NCBI GenBank assembly: GCA_963719055.1
Contig: CAVRAU010000007.1
Span: 9,182 to 73,181 of the forward strand
Reading direction: 5' to 3'
Length of the DNA: 64,000 bases
DNA from: CAXMQZ01 sp963719055
GTDB taxonomy: Bacteria; Acidobacteriota; Thermoanaerobaculia; Multivoradales; JAHEKO01
Shown: positions 9,406 through 17,582 of the stretch, piece after piece
Numbering within the stretch: the stretch's first letter is position 1
Layout: each line of letters opens with the position of its first letter
Translations under genes and position numbers: made by a program
Notes under the pieces: generated by a model
What the model was told of the DNA's origin: nothing
What the model saw: only the letters and a program-made list of their open reading frames with translations
The model's database searches: none

Positions 9406-9425
9406 TGTCCGGTTTGTACCGGACA
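9406..9425. promoter_or_regulatory. Inverted repeat, possible operator or enhancer site
   Basis: Perfect palindrome TGTCCGGT-TTGT-ACCGGACA (8-bp arms, 4-nt centre). It sits about 85 bp upstream of the sigma-54 promoter at 9308-9322, the normal distance for an enhancer-binding protein site, and 135 bp before the divergent phosphatase gene. A TTGACA hexamer lies just before it (9398-9403) on the plus strand, but no clear -10 follows. It could bind the Fis-type HTH of the operon's own regulator. Confidence 0.4.
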
Positions 9426-9560
9426 TCTGTTCGCCGATCGAGATAACTCTCTGATTCCTCACCGAGTGAGATGCCATTTTGAAACGCAGGGTTTAGAGCG
9501 CCCGTATAGACTTCTGCGCACTTGCAACCTCCGACCCGATCTGAGCATCTAAGCAGAACC

Positions 9561-10898
9561 ATGAGCAGGCCAACTCTCGAAGAGCTCATCCGCCTCCCCG
9601 AAGAGGCGGCCGTCCAGACCTACTTCGATGGCGAGAACACCGCCATCCTGAGACGCATGTTGGTCATCCTGGCAGCGGGTGCGGTGGTTGGAGTCATCGG
9701 CTTCTTGGGCAGCGGTGACTATCTTCGAGCCGGGCTCTGGTTCCTGGGTCTGTTGGCGACCTTGGCCGTGTTCCTCAGCCGCGCCACCCGCTTCTATCAA
9801 AAGAACGCCCGAGTCATTCTCATGGCCATCCTCGTGGTCGTCATGCTCGTGGTGGTCTTGTCTTTCGACGTCCCCGATCCCAGCTTCGCCTTCGCCGGCT
9901 TTGTTTTCCCCGCTCTGCTGATCCCCTTTCGCATGCGACCCCGGGAGTATCTGGCGCTGGCCACCGTGTTCTCGGCTGCGGCCGCCTGGTTTGTCTTCGG
10001 CGCCGGCATGGTGGAGGACACGGGCGCGAAAGTCGGCATGACGGTCTCTCAGATCTCGATAGCCGCGATTGCCGTGGCGATCGCGGTCAGAATCAGTCGC
10101 GGGAAACGAAAGCGCTTCCTGGTGGCCTGGCACCGTGAGCGGGTCCGCGAGACCGAAAGCACACGCATGAGGAGTGAGCTCCACGATGCCCGGGAGATCC
10201 AGCTCAGCATGCTCCCGAAGACCCCACCCGACCTTCACTGGCTGGACTACTCGAGCATCTCTTTGCCGGCGTCTGAGGTCGGTGGCGACTACTTCGAGTA
10301 CTTTGTTCTCTCCGAGACTCAACTGGTCATTGCCATCGGCGACGTGGCAGGCCACGGGGTTGCCAGCGGTCTGGTGCTCTCCGGGGTGCGCAGCGGTTTA
10401 CACCTGCTTCGCGAGCAACTGACGGACCCACTCGCGGTACTCGAAAAACTCAACCGAACGATCCGGGAGACAGCTCCCAGCCGGATGTTCGTCACTTTGC
10501 AGTTGGCGGTGCTGGACTATCGCCTCAAACTTCTGACGGTGGCCAACGCTGGACACCCTCCCTTGCTGCGCGTGCCGGCTTCTTCAGCAGACCGTGTGGA
10601 GGCCTTGGGGTCATCGGGTCTACCTCTGGGTACAGGTCTGGAGCCTGGCCTGTCGGAGATCTCCGAACCGATAGAGATCGGCGATACCTTGATCTTCTAT
10701 ACGGACGGCGTACCCGAAATCCGGGATTTCCGAGGCGAGAGCTTTGGCGAAGAGCGACTGATCCAGGAGGTGCGACGCGCGGCTCGGAACAGCTCGGCGC
10801 GCCGCATCCGTGACTCCATCCTCAACAGCGTCTCGAGTTTCAAAGCCGATGTGGCGCAGGAAGACGATCTGACCCTGCTATTGCTCAAGATCCGTTGA
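9561..10898 (+). CDS. Membrane PP2C-type serine phosphatase (RsbU/SpoIIE family)
   Basis: 445 aa. Start ATG at 9561 (MSRPTLEELIRL). Five to six membrane segments lie in residues about 45-185, then a short linker coiled coil and a SpoIIE/RsbU phosphatase domain (about 215-440) opening with the family hallmark REIQLSMLPK. Metal-binding motifs are SEVGGDYFE, IGDVAGHGV, NAGHPP, FYTDGVPE and EDDLTLLLL. Such enzymes dephosphorylate anti-anti-sigma (STAS) proteins in partner-switching pathways. An RsbW-like kinase is encoded far off at 53835, but no STAS gene is in the window, so the partner is unknown. It converges on the DUF885 gene with 3 bp between stops. Confidence 0.88.
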   Translation: MSRPTLEELIRLPEEAAVQTYFDGENTAILRRMLVILAAGAVVGVIGFLGSGDYLRAGLWFLGLLATLAVFLSRATRFYQKNARVILMAILVVVMLVVVLSFDVPDPSFAFAGFVFPALLIPFRMRPREYLALATVFSAAAAWFVFGAGMVEDTGAKVGMTVSQISIAAIAVAIAVRISRGKRKRFLVAWHRERVRETESTRMRSELHDAREIQLSMLPKTPPDLHWLDYSSISLPASEVGGDYFEYFVLSETQLVIAIGDVAGHGVASGLVLSGVRSGLHLLREQLTDPLAVLEKLNRTIRETAPSRMFVTLQLAVLDYRLKLLTVANAGHPPLLRVPASSADRVEALGSSGLPLGTGLEPGLSEISEPIEIGDTLIFYTDGVPEIRDFRGESFGEERLIQEVRRAARNSSARRIRDSILNSVSSFKADVAQEDDLTLLLLKIR

Positions 10899-10901
10899 GA
10901 G

Positions 10902-12629
10902 TCAGTCGACCCCCAGCATCCGCTCCCGATAGTGTCTCACCGGTACCGGGCCCAGCTCCATCATCCCATCCATGAAGGCCTGGAGATCGAAATCCCCTCC
11001 CTGGGCGTTTCTGACGTCCTCGTAGAGGCCCCAGACCTCCCTGTACCCCAAGTAGTAGAACGTCAACTGCGGAGCGCTGGTGATGGCTCGCCGCCACATG
11101 TTGGCCGCGAACTGCTCGTCTTGGAGAGCCTGGTTCTGCACAAAGGCCAAGGTTTCCTCTCGGGACATCTCCTGAGTGTGGACCCGGATGTCCACGATGG
11201 TGCGGGCGATGTTCTCCAGTTGCTTTTTCAGGTGAGCGATCCTGTCGAGCGGCTCTCCCCAACCCAGATCGAGCATCAGACGTTCCGCGAAGGTCCCCCA
11301 GCCCTCGATATAGACCCCATCCCCAAACAGCGCCCGAACCTTGTGGGGGTGCTGGGAGGCAAACTTGAGCTGCAGATAGTGACCGGGTATCAGTTCGTGC
11401 GGGGTGATCATGACGTTGAAATGGTGGTTGAAATCTCGGAAGAAGGCGTCTCGCTGCTCAGGAGTGGCCTGATCGGCAGGGGTCGGCAGAAACAGTAGCG
11501 TCTTGGAATCCTGCGGGGCATAGGGGCCGGCCGGATAGACCCCGCCGACGCTCTGCCCGATAAAGAACGAGGGCGACCTACCCAGTTGTAGGGTCAAGGG
11601 CTCTGGTAGCGTCATCACCCGCCGGCTGCGGACGAACTCCACCGATCGATCGACCAAACTCCTGTAATCTTCCACAAATTCGTCGGTGCTCTTCGCCCTG
11701 TCTTCGCTAACCCTTTTGAACAGGGCCTCGATCACCTGTCGATCGTCGGCCGGGGGTTTATCAGCCGGAAAGATCCCCGCCCACTGGCTGCGGCCGTAGG
11801 TAGCGGTTTCGCTCACTTTGAGGCTCAGGGCCTTCTCCGCATCGGCCAGCACGTCTTCCACCCGCTCGTCGATCCCGGTGACGCGTCGGAACTTCTCCGC
11901 ATAGAGATCTCCCAGGCGCACCGAGCCCGTCGCCTCCTCTTGCAGCAGGCTCAAGTAGTCAGCCAAGGCGCTCAGCGCTGTGGCCGCGGCCGTACCTGAC
12001 TCCTCCACCTCCTGCCGCAACTTTGGGTCAACGTCGCCGGCGGCTCTCGGGAATCCCTCTCGGTAGAACTTGGCCGTCGATCGAGCCTGATATTCGGCCA
12101 TGCCGCACAACTCCGCGGCGATGCGACTGGGTGCCGTGCGGCTGAGGGCCTGTCGCGCTTGGTCGGCGAGCCGGGGAATCAGCGCCGCTCGAGCCGCAGC
12201 GCTCGTCAGACGCTCCGCCAATGGCAGGTCGTCTCGGACCAACAGAAAAACCGTCGCATTCCCCAGAATCCCCGTCCAATAAAGCGGATCGCGCGCAGGA
12301 AGCTCTTCTTTGCCATAGCTGAAGACTTGCCTTTCGGCTTCCCGAAGCAACAGTTCCAGGTCCAGCCGATCCTCGAATCCCAGAGCCGCGTCGGCCAGTT
12401 GGTCCCGGGTTTGCTCGACAGTTTCGCGGTTGAAACGGAGCCACGCCTGGCGCTGCTGCGGCCCCAGATCTTCCAATTGGCGATCCAGATCATGCCGACC
12501 GGCGGCGGTGGCGGCGCTTGGGAAGGTCTGAAAGTAGCGCTCTAGGTACGAGTCGACAAGGGCGGCTCCGTGTCCAGGTGAGCCCCAGAAGGACCCGATC
12601 AGGAACGCCACCAAAATCGCATCCCTCAT
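10902..12629 (-). CDS. DUF885 family secreted metallopeptidase-like protein
   Basis: 575 aa from the ATG at 12629, which has AAAGGAG upstream. N-terminal signal peptide (ILVAFLIGSFWGSPGHGAA). The C-terminal half carries the DUF885 motif HELIPGHYLQ, the family's putative zinc-binding HE...H segment, followed by YIEGWGTFAERLML and the Arg-rich helix before DIRVHTQEMS. Members are predicted periplasmic or extracellular peptidases; no substrate can be read from sequence. A perfect 17-nt palindrome lies 43-59 bp upstream of the start, suggesting control by a dimeric repressor. Confidence 0.82.
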   Translation of the reverse strand: MRDAILVAFLIGSFWGSPGHGAALVDSYLERYFQTFPSAATAAGRHDLDRQLEDLGPQQRQAWLRFNRETVEQTRDQLADAALGFEDRLDLELLLREAERQVFSYGKEELPARDPLYWTGILGNATVFLLVRDDLPLAERLTSAAARAALIPRLADQARQALSRTAPSRIAAELCGMAEYQARSTAKFYREGFPRAAGDVDPKLRQEVEESGTAAATALSALADYLSLLQEEATGSVRLGDLYAEKFRRVTGIDERVEDVLADAEKALSLKVSETATYGRSQWAGIFPADKPPADDRQVIEALFKRVSEDRAKSTDEFVEDYRSLVDRSVEFVRSRRVMTLPEPLTLQLGRSPSFFIGQSVGGVYPAGPYAPQDSKTLLFLPTPADQATPEQRDAFFRDFNHHFNVMITPHELIPGHYLQLKFASQHPHKVRALFGDGVYIEGWGTFAERLMLDLGWGEPLDRIAHLKKQLENIARTIVDIRVHTQEMSREETLAFVQNQALQDEQFAANMWRRAITSAPQLTFYYLGYREVWGLYEDVRNAQGGDFDLQAFMDGMMELGPVPVRHYRERMLGVD

Positions 12630-12671
12630 CTTGCAGACTCCTTTCTTGGATAAGGATTCGAGAACCAATAC

Positions 12672-12688
12672 TTCAAGTAATACTTGAA
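12672..12688. promoter_or_regulatory. Palindromic operator candidate upstream of the DUF885 gene
   Basis: TTCAAGTA-A-TACTTGAA, arms of 8 bp around one base, 43 bp before the DUF885 start codon and between the 3' end of the DUF2779 gene and the DUF885 gene. The size and A+T-rich arms resemble MarR- or GntR-type operators. No regulator of that type is nearby in the window. Confidence 0.4.
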
Positions 12689-12712
12689 CAATTGAACGAG
12701 ACCCCAGCCGCT

Positions 12713-14200
12713 TCAGCCGACGAGCTCCGCCAGTTCCTGGACGATGGCCACCATTCCCAGTGTGTCCATTGAGCAGTACTCTTCCAGGTGCCGCAGAACA
12801 CGGGCTCGCTCGATGGCATCGACGCCATCGGCCGTGACCCGTTGGTATTCGCGGCTCGCCAGCTCTCCGTAGGCGATCTCAAGATCTGCGTACGACATCC
12901 CGGTCAGGGGAGTGAGCACCGCCTTGAGCGACGCACTACCCAGCTGGTTCGGGTGGTGATACGAGAACTGGCGGAAGGGAATCAAGAGATCGACAAAGCG
13001 GCTCGACAATCCCTCGGCCCATGGCGCGAGCTCCGGCAGCACCGCGTCCGCGCTCTCACGCAAGGTCCGGATCTCGAAAGGGGCGTTGTAGGCAACGATC
13101 GAGCCCTCGGTTTCGAGGGAGCTGCGCACAGCCCGCAGGAAGTCGGAGCGGGGATCTCCCTGGCCGTCGAACATGTAGGCGAAGTGGCGGGCCACCTCAC
13201 CCGGACTCTCCTGGCGGTGTATAGAGAACAAGAATGGGATCTGCTGATACGGGCGCGACTGATCGTAAAGCGGCACAGCGGGCGCGAACGTCTCAATATC
13301 GAAGTAGGACACCGGGTACGACAGTTGCGCGAGGAACTCCTGCAAGGCGTCGCGATCCACATGCGGCTCTCCAGAGTGGACGGTCTCGAGCTGGATACGT
13401 TGCCGCGTCTCGAGACCGGCATCCAATGGAACATCCTTCAGGTCGGTGATTCCGATCTCCAGCAGATCGAAGGCCCTCTGTCTGCCACGCGCCAGATCGA
13501 AAACACTCGCCTCAGGCAGGAAGGCCCAGCAATCCTCGAGCAGGGGGCAAGAATAGGGCTCATGGCAGTGTCTACCAATCGGAACTTCGGGGCAGGCTTT
13601 GGAGCTCAGGATCTCCTGCATTTGCCGCAGACTGCCCTCGACCTCCTGCCGGCGTTCCCGCACGATGTCGGTGACCTTGTCGATGTGAAAAAGACCCTTT
13701 AGATCGAGAGCACCGTTGCGAACATAGGAGGTGTCGAGATGAACGACACAATAATCCCGGACCTCGAGGCCGCTCGATTCGAGCACAAACGCCTGCAATC
13801 CCAGATCGGAGTAGTGCACGTCCTTGGTACCCGTGGAGCTCTTCACCTCCAGAACATCCCACCGACCGTCAGGTACCGGCACCAGGATGTCCACCCGGCA
13901 GGCAGCGCCACCGTTCCGGAAGGCTGCCTCATAGAGCGGGCGGCGCTGCGTCAGAGCGCGTTGGGTGTCGGCGACCACGCGATCCCAACGCCGGACACCC
14001 GGCCCGATTTCGAGACCTCCGGGGAAGAGCTGCTTGGCCAGATCTCCGACGTCGTGCCCTTGATCGAATCGCGCCTGTGTGGCCGCATCCACGCGGGGGA
14101 TCCGCTCCCTGGCATGGACTTCCGTCCACAGCCTCTTGGCACACTGAAGGCCCGAAAGAAACCTGGATTTGGAGAGCGGGCGAGCGGACTGCTTGGACAT
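12713..14200 (-). CDS. DUF2779 protein: Cas4/RecB-like nuclease plus DEDD-exonuclease-like domain
   Basis: 495 aa from ATG 14200. The N-terminal half looks like a Cas4-type PD-(D/E)XK nuclease: an early Cys in SGLQCAKRLW, Asp in CRVDILVPV, E-x-K in VLEVKSS, a following Gln in LGLQAF, and then three Cys in HCHEPYSCPLLEDCW, the usual layout for a 4Cys iron-sulfur cluster. The C-terminal half has DEDD exonuclease-like motifs: YFDIETF (D-x-E), VAYNAPFEIRTL, and EYCSMDTLGM. DUF2779 is the accepted family name; the two-nuclease reading is from motifs I can see. A DNA repair or defence role is possible but not shown by its neighbours. Divergent from the PDZ gene with a 91-bp gap. Confidence 0.8.
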   Translation of the reverse strand: MSKQSARPLSKSRFLSGLQCAKRLWTEVHARERIPRVDAATQARFDQGHDVGDLAKQLFPGGLEIGPGVRRWDRVVADTQRALTQRRPLYEAAFRNGGAACRVDILVPVPDGRWDVLEVKSSTGTKDVHYSDLGLQAFVLESSGLEVRDYCVVHLDTSYVRNGALDLKGLFHIDKVTDIVRERRQEVEGSLRQMQEILSSKACPEVPIGRHCHEPYSCPLLEDCWAFLPEASVFDLARGRQRAFDLLEIGITDLKDVPLDAGLETRQRIQLETVHSGEPHVDRDALQEFLAQLSYPVSYFDIETFAPAVPLYDQSRPYQQIPFLFSIHRQESPGEVARHFAYMFDGQGDPRSDFLRAVRSSLETEGSIVAYNAPFEIRTLRESADAVLPELAPWAEGLSSRFVDLLIPFRQFSYHHPNQLGSASLKAVLTPLTGMSYADLEIAYGELASREYQRVTADGVDAIERARVLRHLEEYCSMDTLGMVAIVQELAELVG

Positions 14201-14291
14201 CGCGCCGAGTTTATCCTGTTCATCGCTGTGCCTACGGGAACCCTGCGGCTTTTGATGCGTTGTACAGTTGAAGGAAAGGAGATCCATACTG

Positions 14292-15080
14292 ATGAGACAG
14301 AATCGAAACCAGATGTGGGCCGTAGCGCTGGCCCTCGTCGTGCTGTTGGCTGCAACTCCCCTCCCCACAGTCGCCTCGGCTGAGGGTGAATCCGAGGTCC
14401 ACGTCAAGAGAGTGCACAGAGTCGTGGTGGAATGCGAGGAGGGCTCTGACGAAGACTGCGAGCGTCAGGTCCGCATCGAGACTCTGGGTGATGGCGCGCA
14501 CGTGATGCACGTCGGGGAACACGGCTATCACTACTCGATCGGCTCAGCCTTCGCTGGCAAAGGCGGTTTTCTGGGTGTTCAGTTGACCGACCTGACGCCC
14601 GAGCTGCGCGCCCACTTCGGTGTGGCAACCGATGAAGGCGTCATGGTGGCCAAAGTGGTCGATGACTCTCCGGCGTTCCTCGCCGGGCTCGCCGCTGGCG
14701 ACATCATCACGCGCGTCGAGGGCGAGACCGTCAACTCCTCCAGCGATCTGACCCACATGATTCGGTCCCGCGAAGAAGGGGAAACAGTGACCCTGGAGAT
14801 CTGGCGAGAAGGCGCGGCAGAGACGCTTTCCGCGACCCTCGACAAGAGCGAGCGGGTCGCCGGTCATCGTCGACACGTCATGATCGACTGCAGCGAGGAC
14901 GACGAGGACTGCGAGGGAATGCTGATGGCCCACATCCATCACGAGACCGCTATCGACTGCCCTGATGGCGAGGATTGCGAAGTCAAGATCGACTGCGACG
15001 ACGGCGATTGTGACTGCACCCTCAACGGCGAAACCCTCGATTGCGAAGAGCTCCTCATGGAGTACGACCCGCCAGACTGA
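14292..15080 (+). CDS. Exported PDZ-domain protein with Cys/Asp-rich tail
   Basis: 262 aa from ATG 14292, with AAGGAG at 14275-14280. Signal peptide (ALALVVLLAATPLPTVASA). A single PDZ domain spans residues about 90-185 (GGFLGVQLTDL, AGDIITRVEG, TVTLEIWREG). The rest is unusual. An N-terminal patch has Cys in acidic setting (CEEGSDEDCE), and the last 75 residues carry at least eleven Cys in runs of Asp and Glu (CSEDDEDCEG, CPDGEDCEVKIDC, DDGDCDCTLNGETLDCEE). No protease domain accompanies the PDZ. The tail could bind metal or form disulfides in the periplasm; this is inference. No close family is recognised for the tail. Confidence 0.78.
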   Translation: MRQNRNQMWAVALALVVLLAATPLPTVASAEGESEVHVKRVHRVVVECEEGSDEDCERQVRIETLGDGAHVMHVGEHGYHYSIGSAFAGKGGFLGVQLTDLTPELRAHFGVATDEGVMVAKVVDDSPAFLAGLAAGDIITRVEGETVNSSSDLTHMIRSREEGETVTLEIWREGAAETLSATLDKSERVAGHRRHVMIDCSEDDEDCEGMLMAHIHHETAIDCPDGEDCEVKIDCDDGDCDCTLNGETLDCEELLMEYDPPD

Positions 15081-15279
15081 TCCATCGAAAGGCCGACGGC
15101 CGAGTCGACGCTCCGGTGCGCCCTGATGAGATTCTCCCTTCGGTGCACCGGGGGCTCTCTGTCCTGGGATACAATTGCACCTCGCGAAACCGAGGCTTGA
15201 AGAGCTTGGACTGCCAAGCCTAAACGGAGCCATGTGGCTCTGTCTTTGCCCTCAAACAGCATTGTCGAGGAGTATCGAT

Positions 15280-15912
15280 ATGAGAATCGAACACCGTTCC
15301 GCCATTTTGATGGGTCTCGCTCTCTTCTGCTGGGTCGGCCTGGCCGCCGCCCAGGACCTGCACCCCTCACGCCGCGCAAGCCCAATGGGCACAGCTCGCA
15401 TCACTCTCGGCGAGACCTATGTCCGGATCGTCTACAGCCGCCCCTACAAGCGAGGCCGGGACAATATCTTTGGCACCGAGGAGAGCGAAGCGCTGGTCCC
15501 CTACGACAAGATCTGGCGCACCGGCGCCAATGAGGCCACCGAGATGACGGTCACTGGAGATCTCTCGATCGGTGGCCAGAAGCTGGCGGCCGGTACCTAC
15601 TCCATCTTCACCACGCCCGGTGAGAAGACTTGGAGAATCCACTTCAATTCGGCGTTAGGTCTGTCCGGCACGGGGTCTATGGACCCCGTGACTCGCAAGT
15701 TCGTGGCGGCGGATCTGCCATCCACGGATGTCCTGGTGCTCGAAGTCGATGCCGGGGTCCTCGAGGAGGAGGTGGATCAGTTCACCATCGCTCTCGAGTC
15801 CAGCGACGAAGGTGCCGATCTGTGCTTACGGTGGATCACCACCGAGGTTTGCGTCCCCGTCGCCATCTCCCTGAGTATGAATTCGACCGAGTACGCCGAA
15901 AAGCTGGCTCGG
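15280..15912 (+). CDS. DUF2911 secreted protein (in frame with the following radical SAM gene as read)
   Basis: Start ATG 15280 with signal peptide (ILMGLALFCWVGLAAAQ). The mature part is a DUF2911 domain: VRIVYSRPYKRGR, VPYDKIWRTGANE, LAAGTYSIFTTPG, then WRIHFNS and LRWITTEVCVPV at the domain end. DUF2911 proteins are small exported beta-rich proteins of unknown function common in Acidobacteriota and Bacteroidota. As given, the frame continues without a stop into the radical SAM protein; the boundary used here (15912) is only an estimate from where DUF2911 similarity ends. An exported domain fused to a DNA repair enzyme is implausible, so a lost stop or base error between about 15865 and 15912 is likely. 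In the third frame a stop lies at 15921-15923, overlapping a possible downstream ATG. Confidence 0.75.
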
Positions 15913-17167
15913 ATGGAGTCTGAGACCCTCCTGCCGGTTCTCGAACCGCAGGAGGCCGGGTTCATCCGCCACCTGGCCGGCACCTATCGCTTCACCTACC
16001 AGGAGCTCAGACAGGTCTCCCAGACAGCCAGAGACCTGCAAATGTGGCGCGAGGCTGGTCTGCAACGTTGGTGGGAATCAGCGGAGGAGACCGCTCCCGG
16101 TTCGGGTAGGAGTCGCAAGAAGGCGCTACTCCAACAGCTGGCAAACCACATTGCGGAGCTGGAAGCTGCCGAGAAGGTCTACCCCGAATCCGGTCTAGCC
16201 GATCCTCCTCGTCGGCAGGTAAAACTGCAGGAGAAGGAGTCCTCCAACAAGGTTGCTGGGGCTTTGCCCGGCCTATTCGGAGGAGACTGTGTGCTGCGGA
16301 CTGCATACCCTGGACGCGGTCCGGGGCTGTCCCTTTTCCTGCAGCTACTGCACGATCCAGACTTTCTATGGCGAAACCGCCGAGCTCGAGGCAGATCTGG
16401 CCGGCAAGCTCTCGGAGATCGAGCTCGACCCCCGGCGTCGGTACCACATCGGTACCGGCCAGGCCTCCGATTCGCTGGTGTGGGGCAATCGAGGAGGCAT
16501 CCTCGAGACCCTTCTCGGCTTTGCCGCCGACCATCCCAATGTGCTTCTCGAGCTCAAGACCAAATCGGACAATATCTCCTACCTCGCTCAACAGGACATC
16601 CCCGAGAATGTCGTTTGTAGCTGGACTCTAAATACCGAATCCGTAATCCGGAATGAGGAAGAGGGGGCGGCCTCTCTCGAGAATCGTCTCCAAGCAGCAC
16701 GCGATCTGGCAGATAGGGGAGTTCCGGTGAGCTTCCATTTCCACCCAATGGTCTACTATGCGGGATGGCAGCGGGACTATCCTGACCTGGCATCCCGGGT
16801 TGTGGACGCATTCTCGCCAGACGAAATCTCCTTCATCTCCATGGGCACGGTGACCATGATCAAGCCGGTGATCCAGGAGATTCGCCGCCGCGGTGGCGAA
16901 ACCAAGATCCTGCAGATGGAGAGGGTCCAGGATCACCATGGCAAGCTGACCTATCCAGACGAGGTCAAACGAGAGATCTTCAGGACTCTGTATGAGGCAT
17001 TCCGTCCGTGGCACCAGAGGGTGTTCTTCTATCTTTGTATGGAGACAGCTACGATTTGGAGAGAGGTCCTGGGATTTGCCTACGACACCAATACGGAATT
17101 CGAGAGCGACTTCCTGAACCGCTGCCTGCCGACCTCCTCGACGTCCGTTCGCTCAGCCGCGACTTGA
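15913..17167 (+). CDS. Spore-photoproduct-lyase-like radical SAM protein (one frameshift as read)
   Basis: About 417 aa once a single extra G in the GGGG run at 16257-16260 is allowed for; after it the frame gives LCPAYSEETVCCG and the radical SAM cluster motif CPFSCSYC. Further family features are TGQASDSLVWGN, LLELKTKSDN, VCSWTLNTES, FHFHPMVYY, and the end segment KLTYPDEVKREIF...FFYLCME. The N-terminal helical part (FIRHLAGTYRFTYQELRQV) also belongs to this non-sporulator SPL-like group. Related enzymes reverse UV thymine lesions with a 5'-deoxyadenosyl radical; whether this non-Bacillus group does so is unproven. The start ATG at 15913 is a guess because it is fused in frame to DUF2911 as read. 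A small membrane protein gene follows after 7 bp. Confidence 0.8.
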
Positions 17168-17174
17168 ACGCCCC

Positions 17175-17513
17175 ATGAGCTTTCTCCTCCTTCTCCCTGC
17201 CATCGTCAGCCTTCTCCTCCTGGGGGCTCACACTATGCGGCTCGGGATGCCGGTTCTGATGGCAATCCCCGTCGCGGTTCTCCTGCTGCTCTGCTGGCCC
17301 CACAAGTGGGTTGCCAGGCTGGCCCAAGGAATCCTGGTTCTCGGCGCTCTGGAATGGGTTCGGGCCACTCTCGTCTATGTGTCAGCTCGCCAGGATCTCG
17401 GCATGCCCTGGGAACGTTTGGCCATCATCCTGGGCAGCGTGGCCCTCTTCACCCTGCTCTCCTCGCTGGTCTTTCGGACCCGGACTCTGCGTTGCCGATA
17501 TCGGCTGACCTGA
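17175..17513 (+). CDS. Small membrane protein of unknown function
   Basis: 112 aa, mostly hydrophobic. Three to four membrane segments: residues about 2-20 (FLLLLPAIVSLLLLGA), 25-41 (GMPVLMAIPVAVLLLLC), 47-70, and 83-101 (LAIILGSVALFTLLSS). Short basic tail. It begins 7 bp after the radical SAM stop and probably shares its transcript. I do not recognise the family. Its conservation next to the radical SAM gene in other genomes would be the first clue to a role. Confidence 0.6.
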   Translation: MSFLLLLPAIVSLLLLGAHTMRLGMPVLMAIPVAVLLLLCWPHKWVARLAQGILVLGALEWVRATLVYVSARQDLGMPWERLAIILGSVALFTLLSSLVFRTRTLRCRYRLT

Positions 17514-17582
17514 ATCCCGTTGGTAGAATCGACTCGTAGCAAACGCGGATAGAGGGCACCCGCCCCGGTGGGCCCAGGCACC

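Noticed and set aside
9479..9510. TTGAAA ... TATAGA as a sigma-70 promoter for the PP2C gene
   Set aside because: The spacer is 20 nt, too long for a normal promoter.
16253..16260. Separate start for the radical SAM gene at a TTG near 16253
   Set aside because: The conserved N-terminal half of the same enzyme lies upstream in the other frame; a one-base indel explains the break better.
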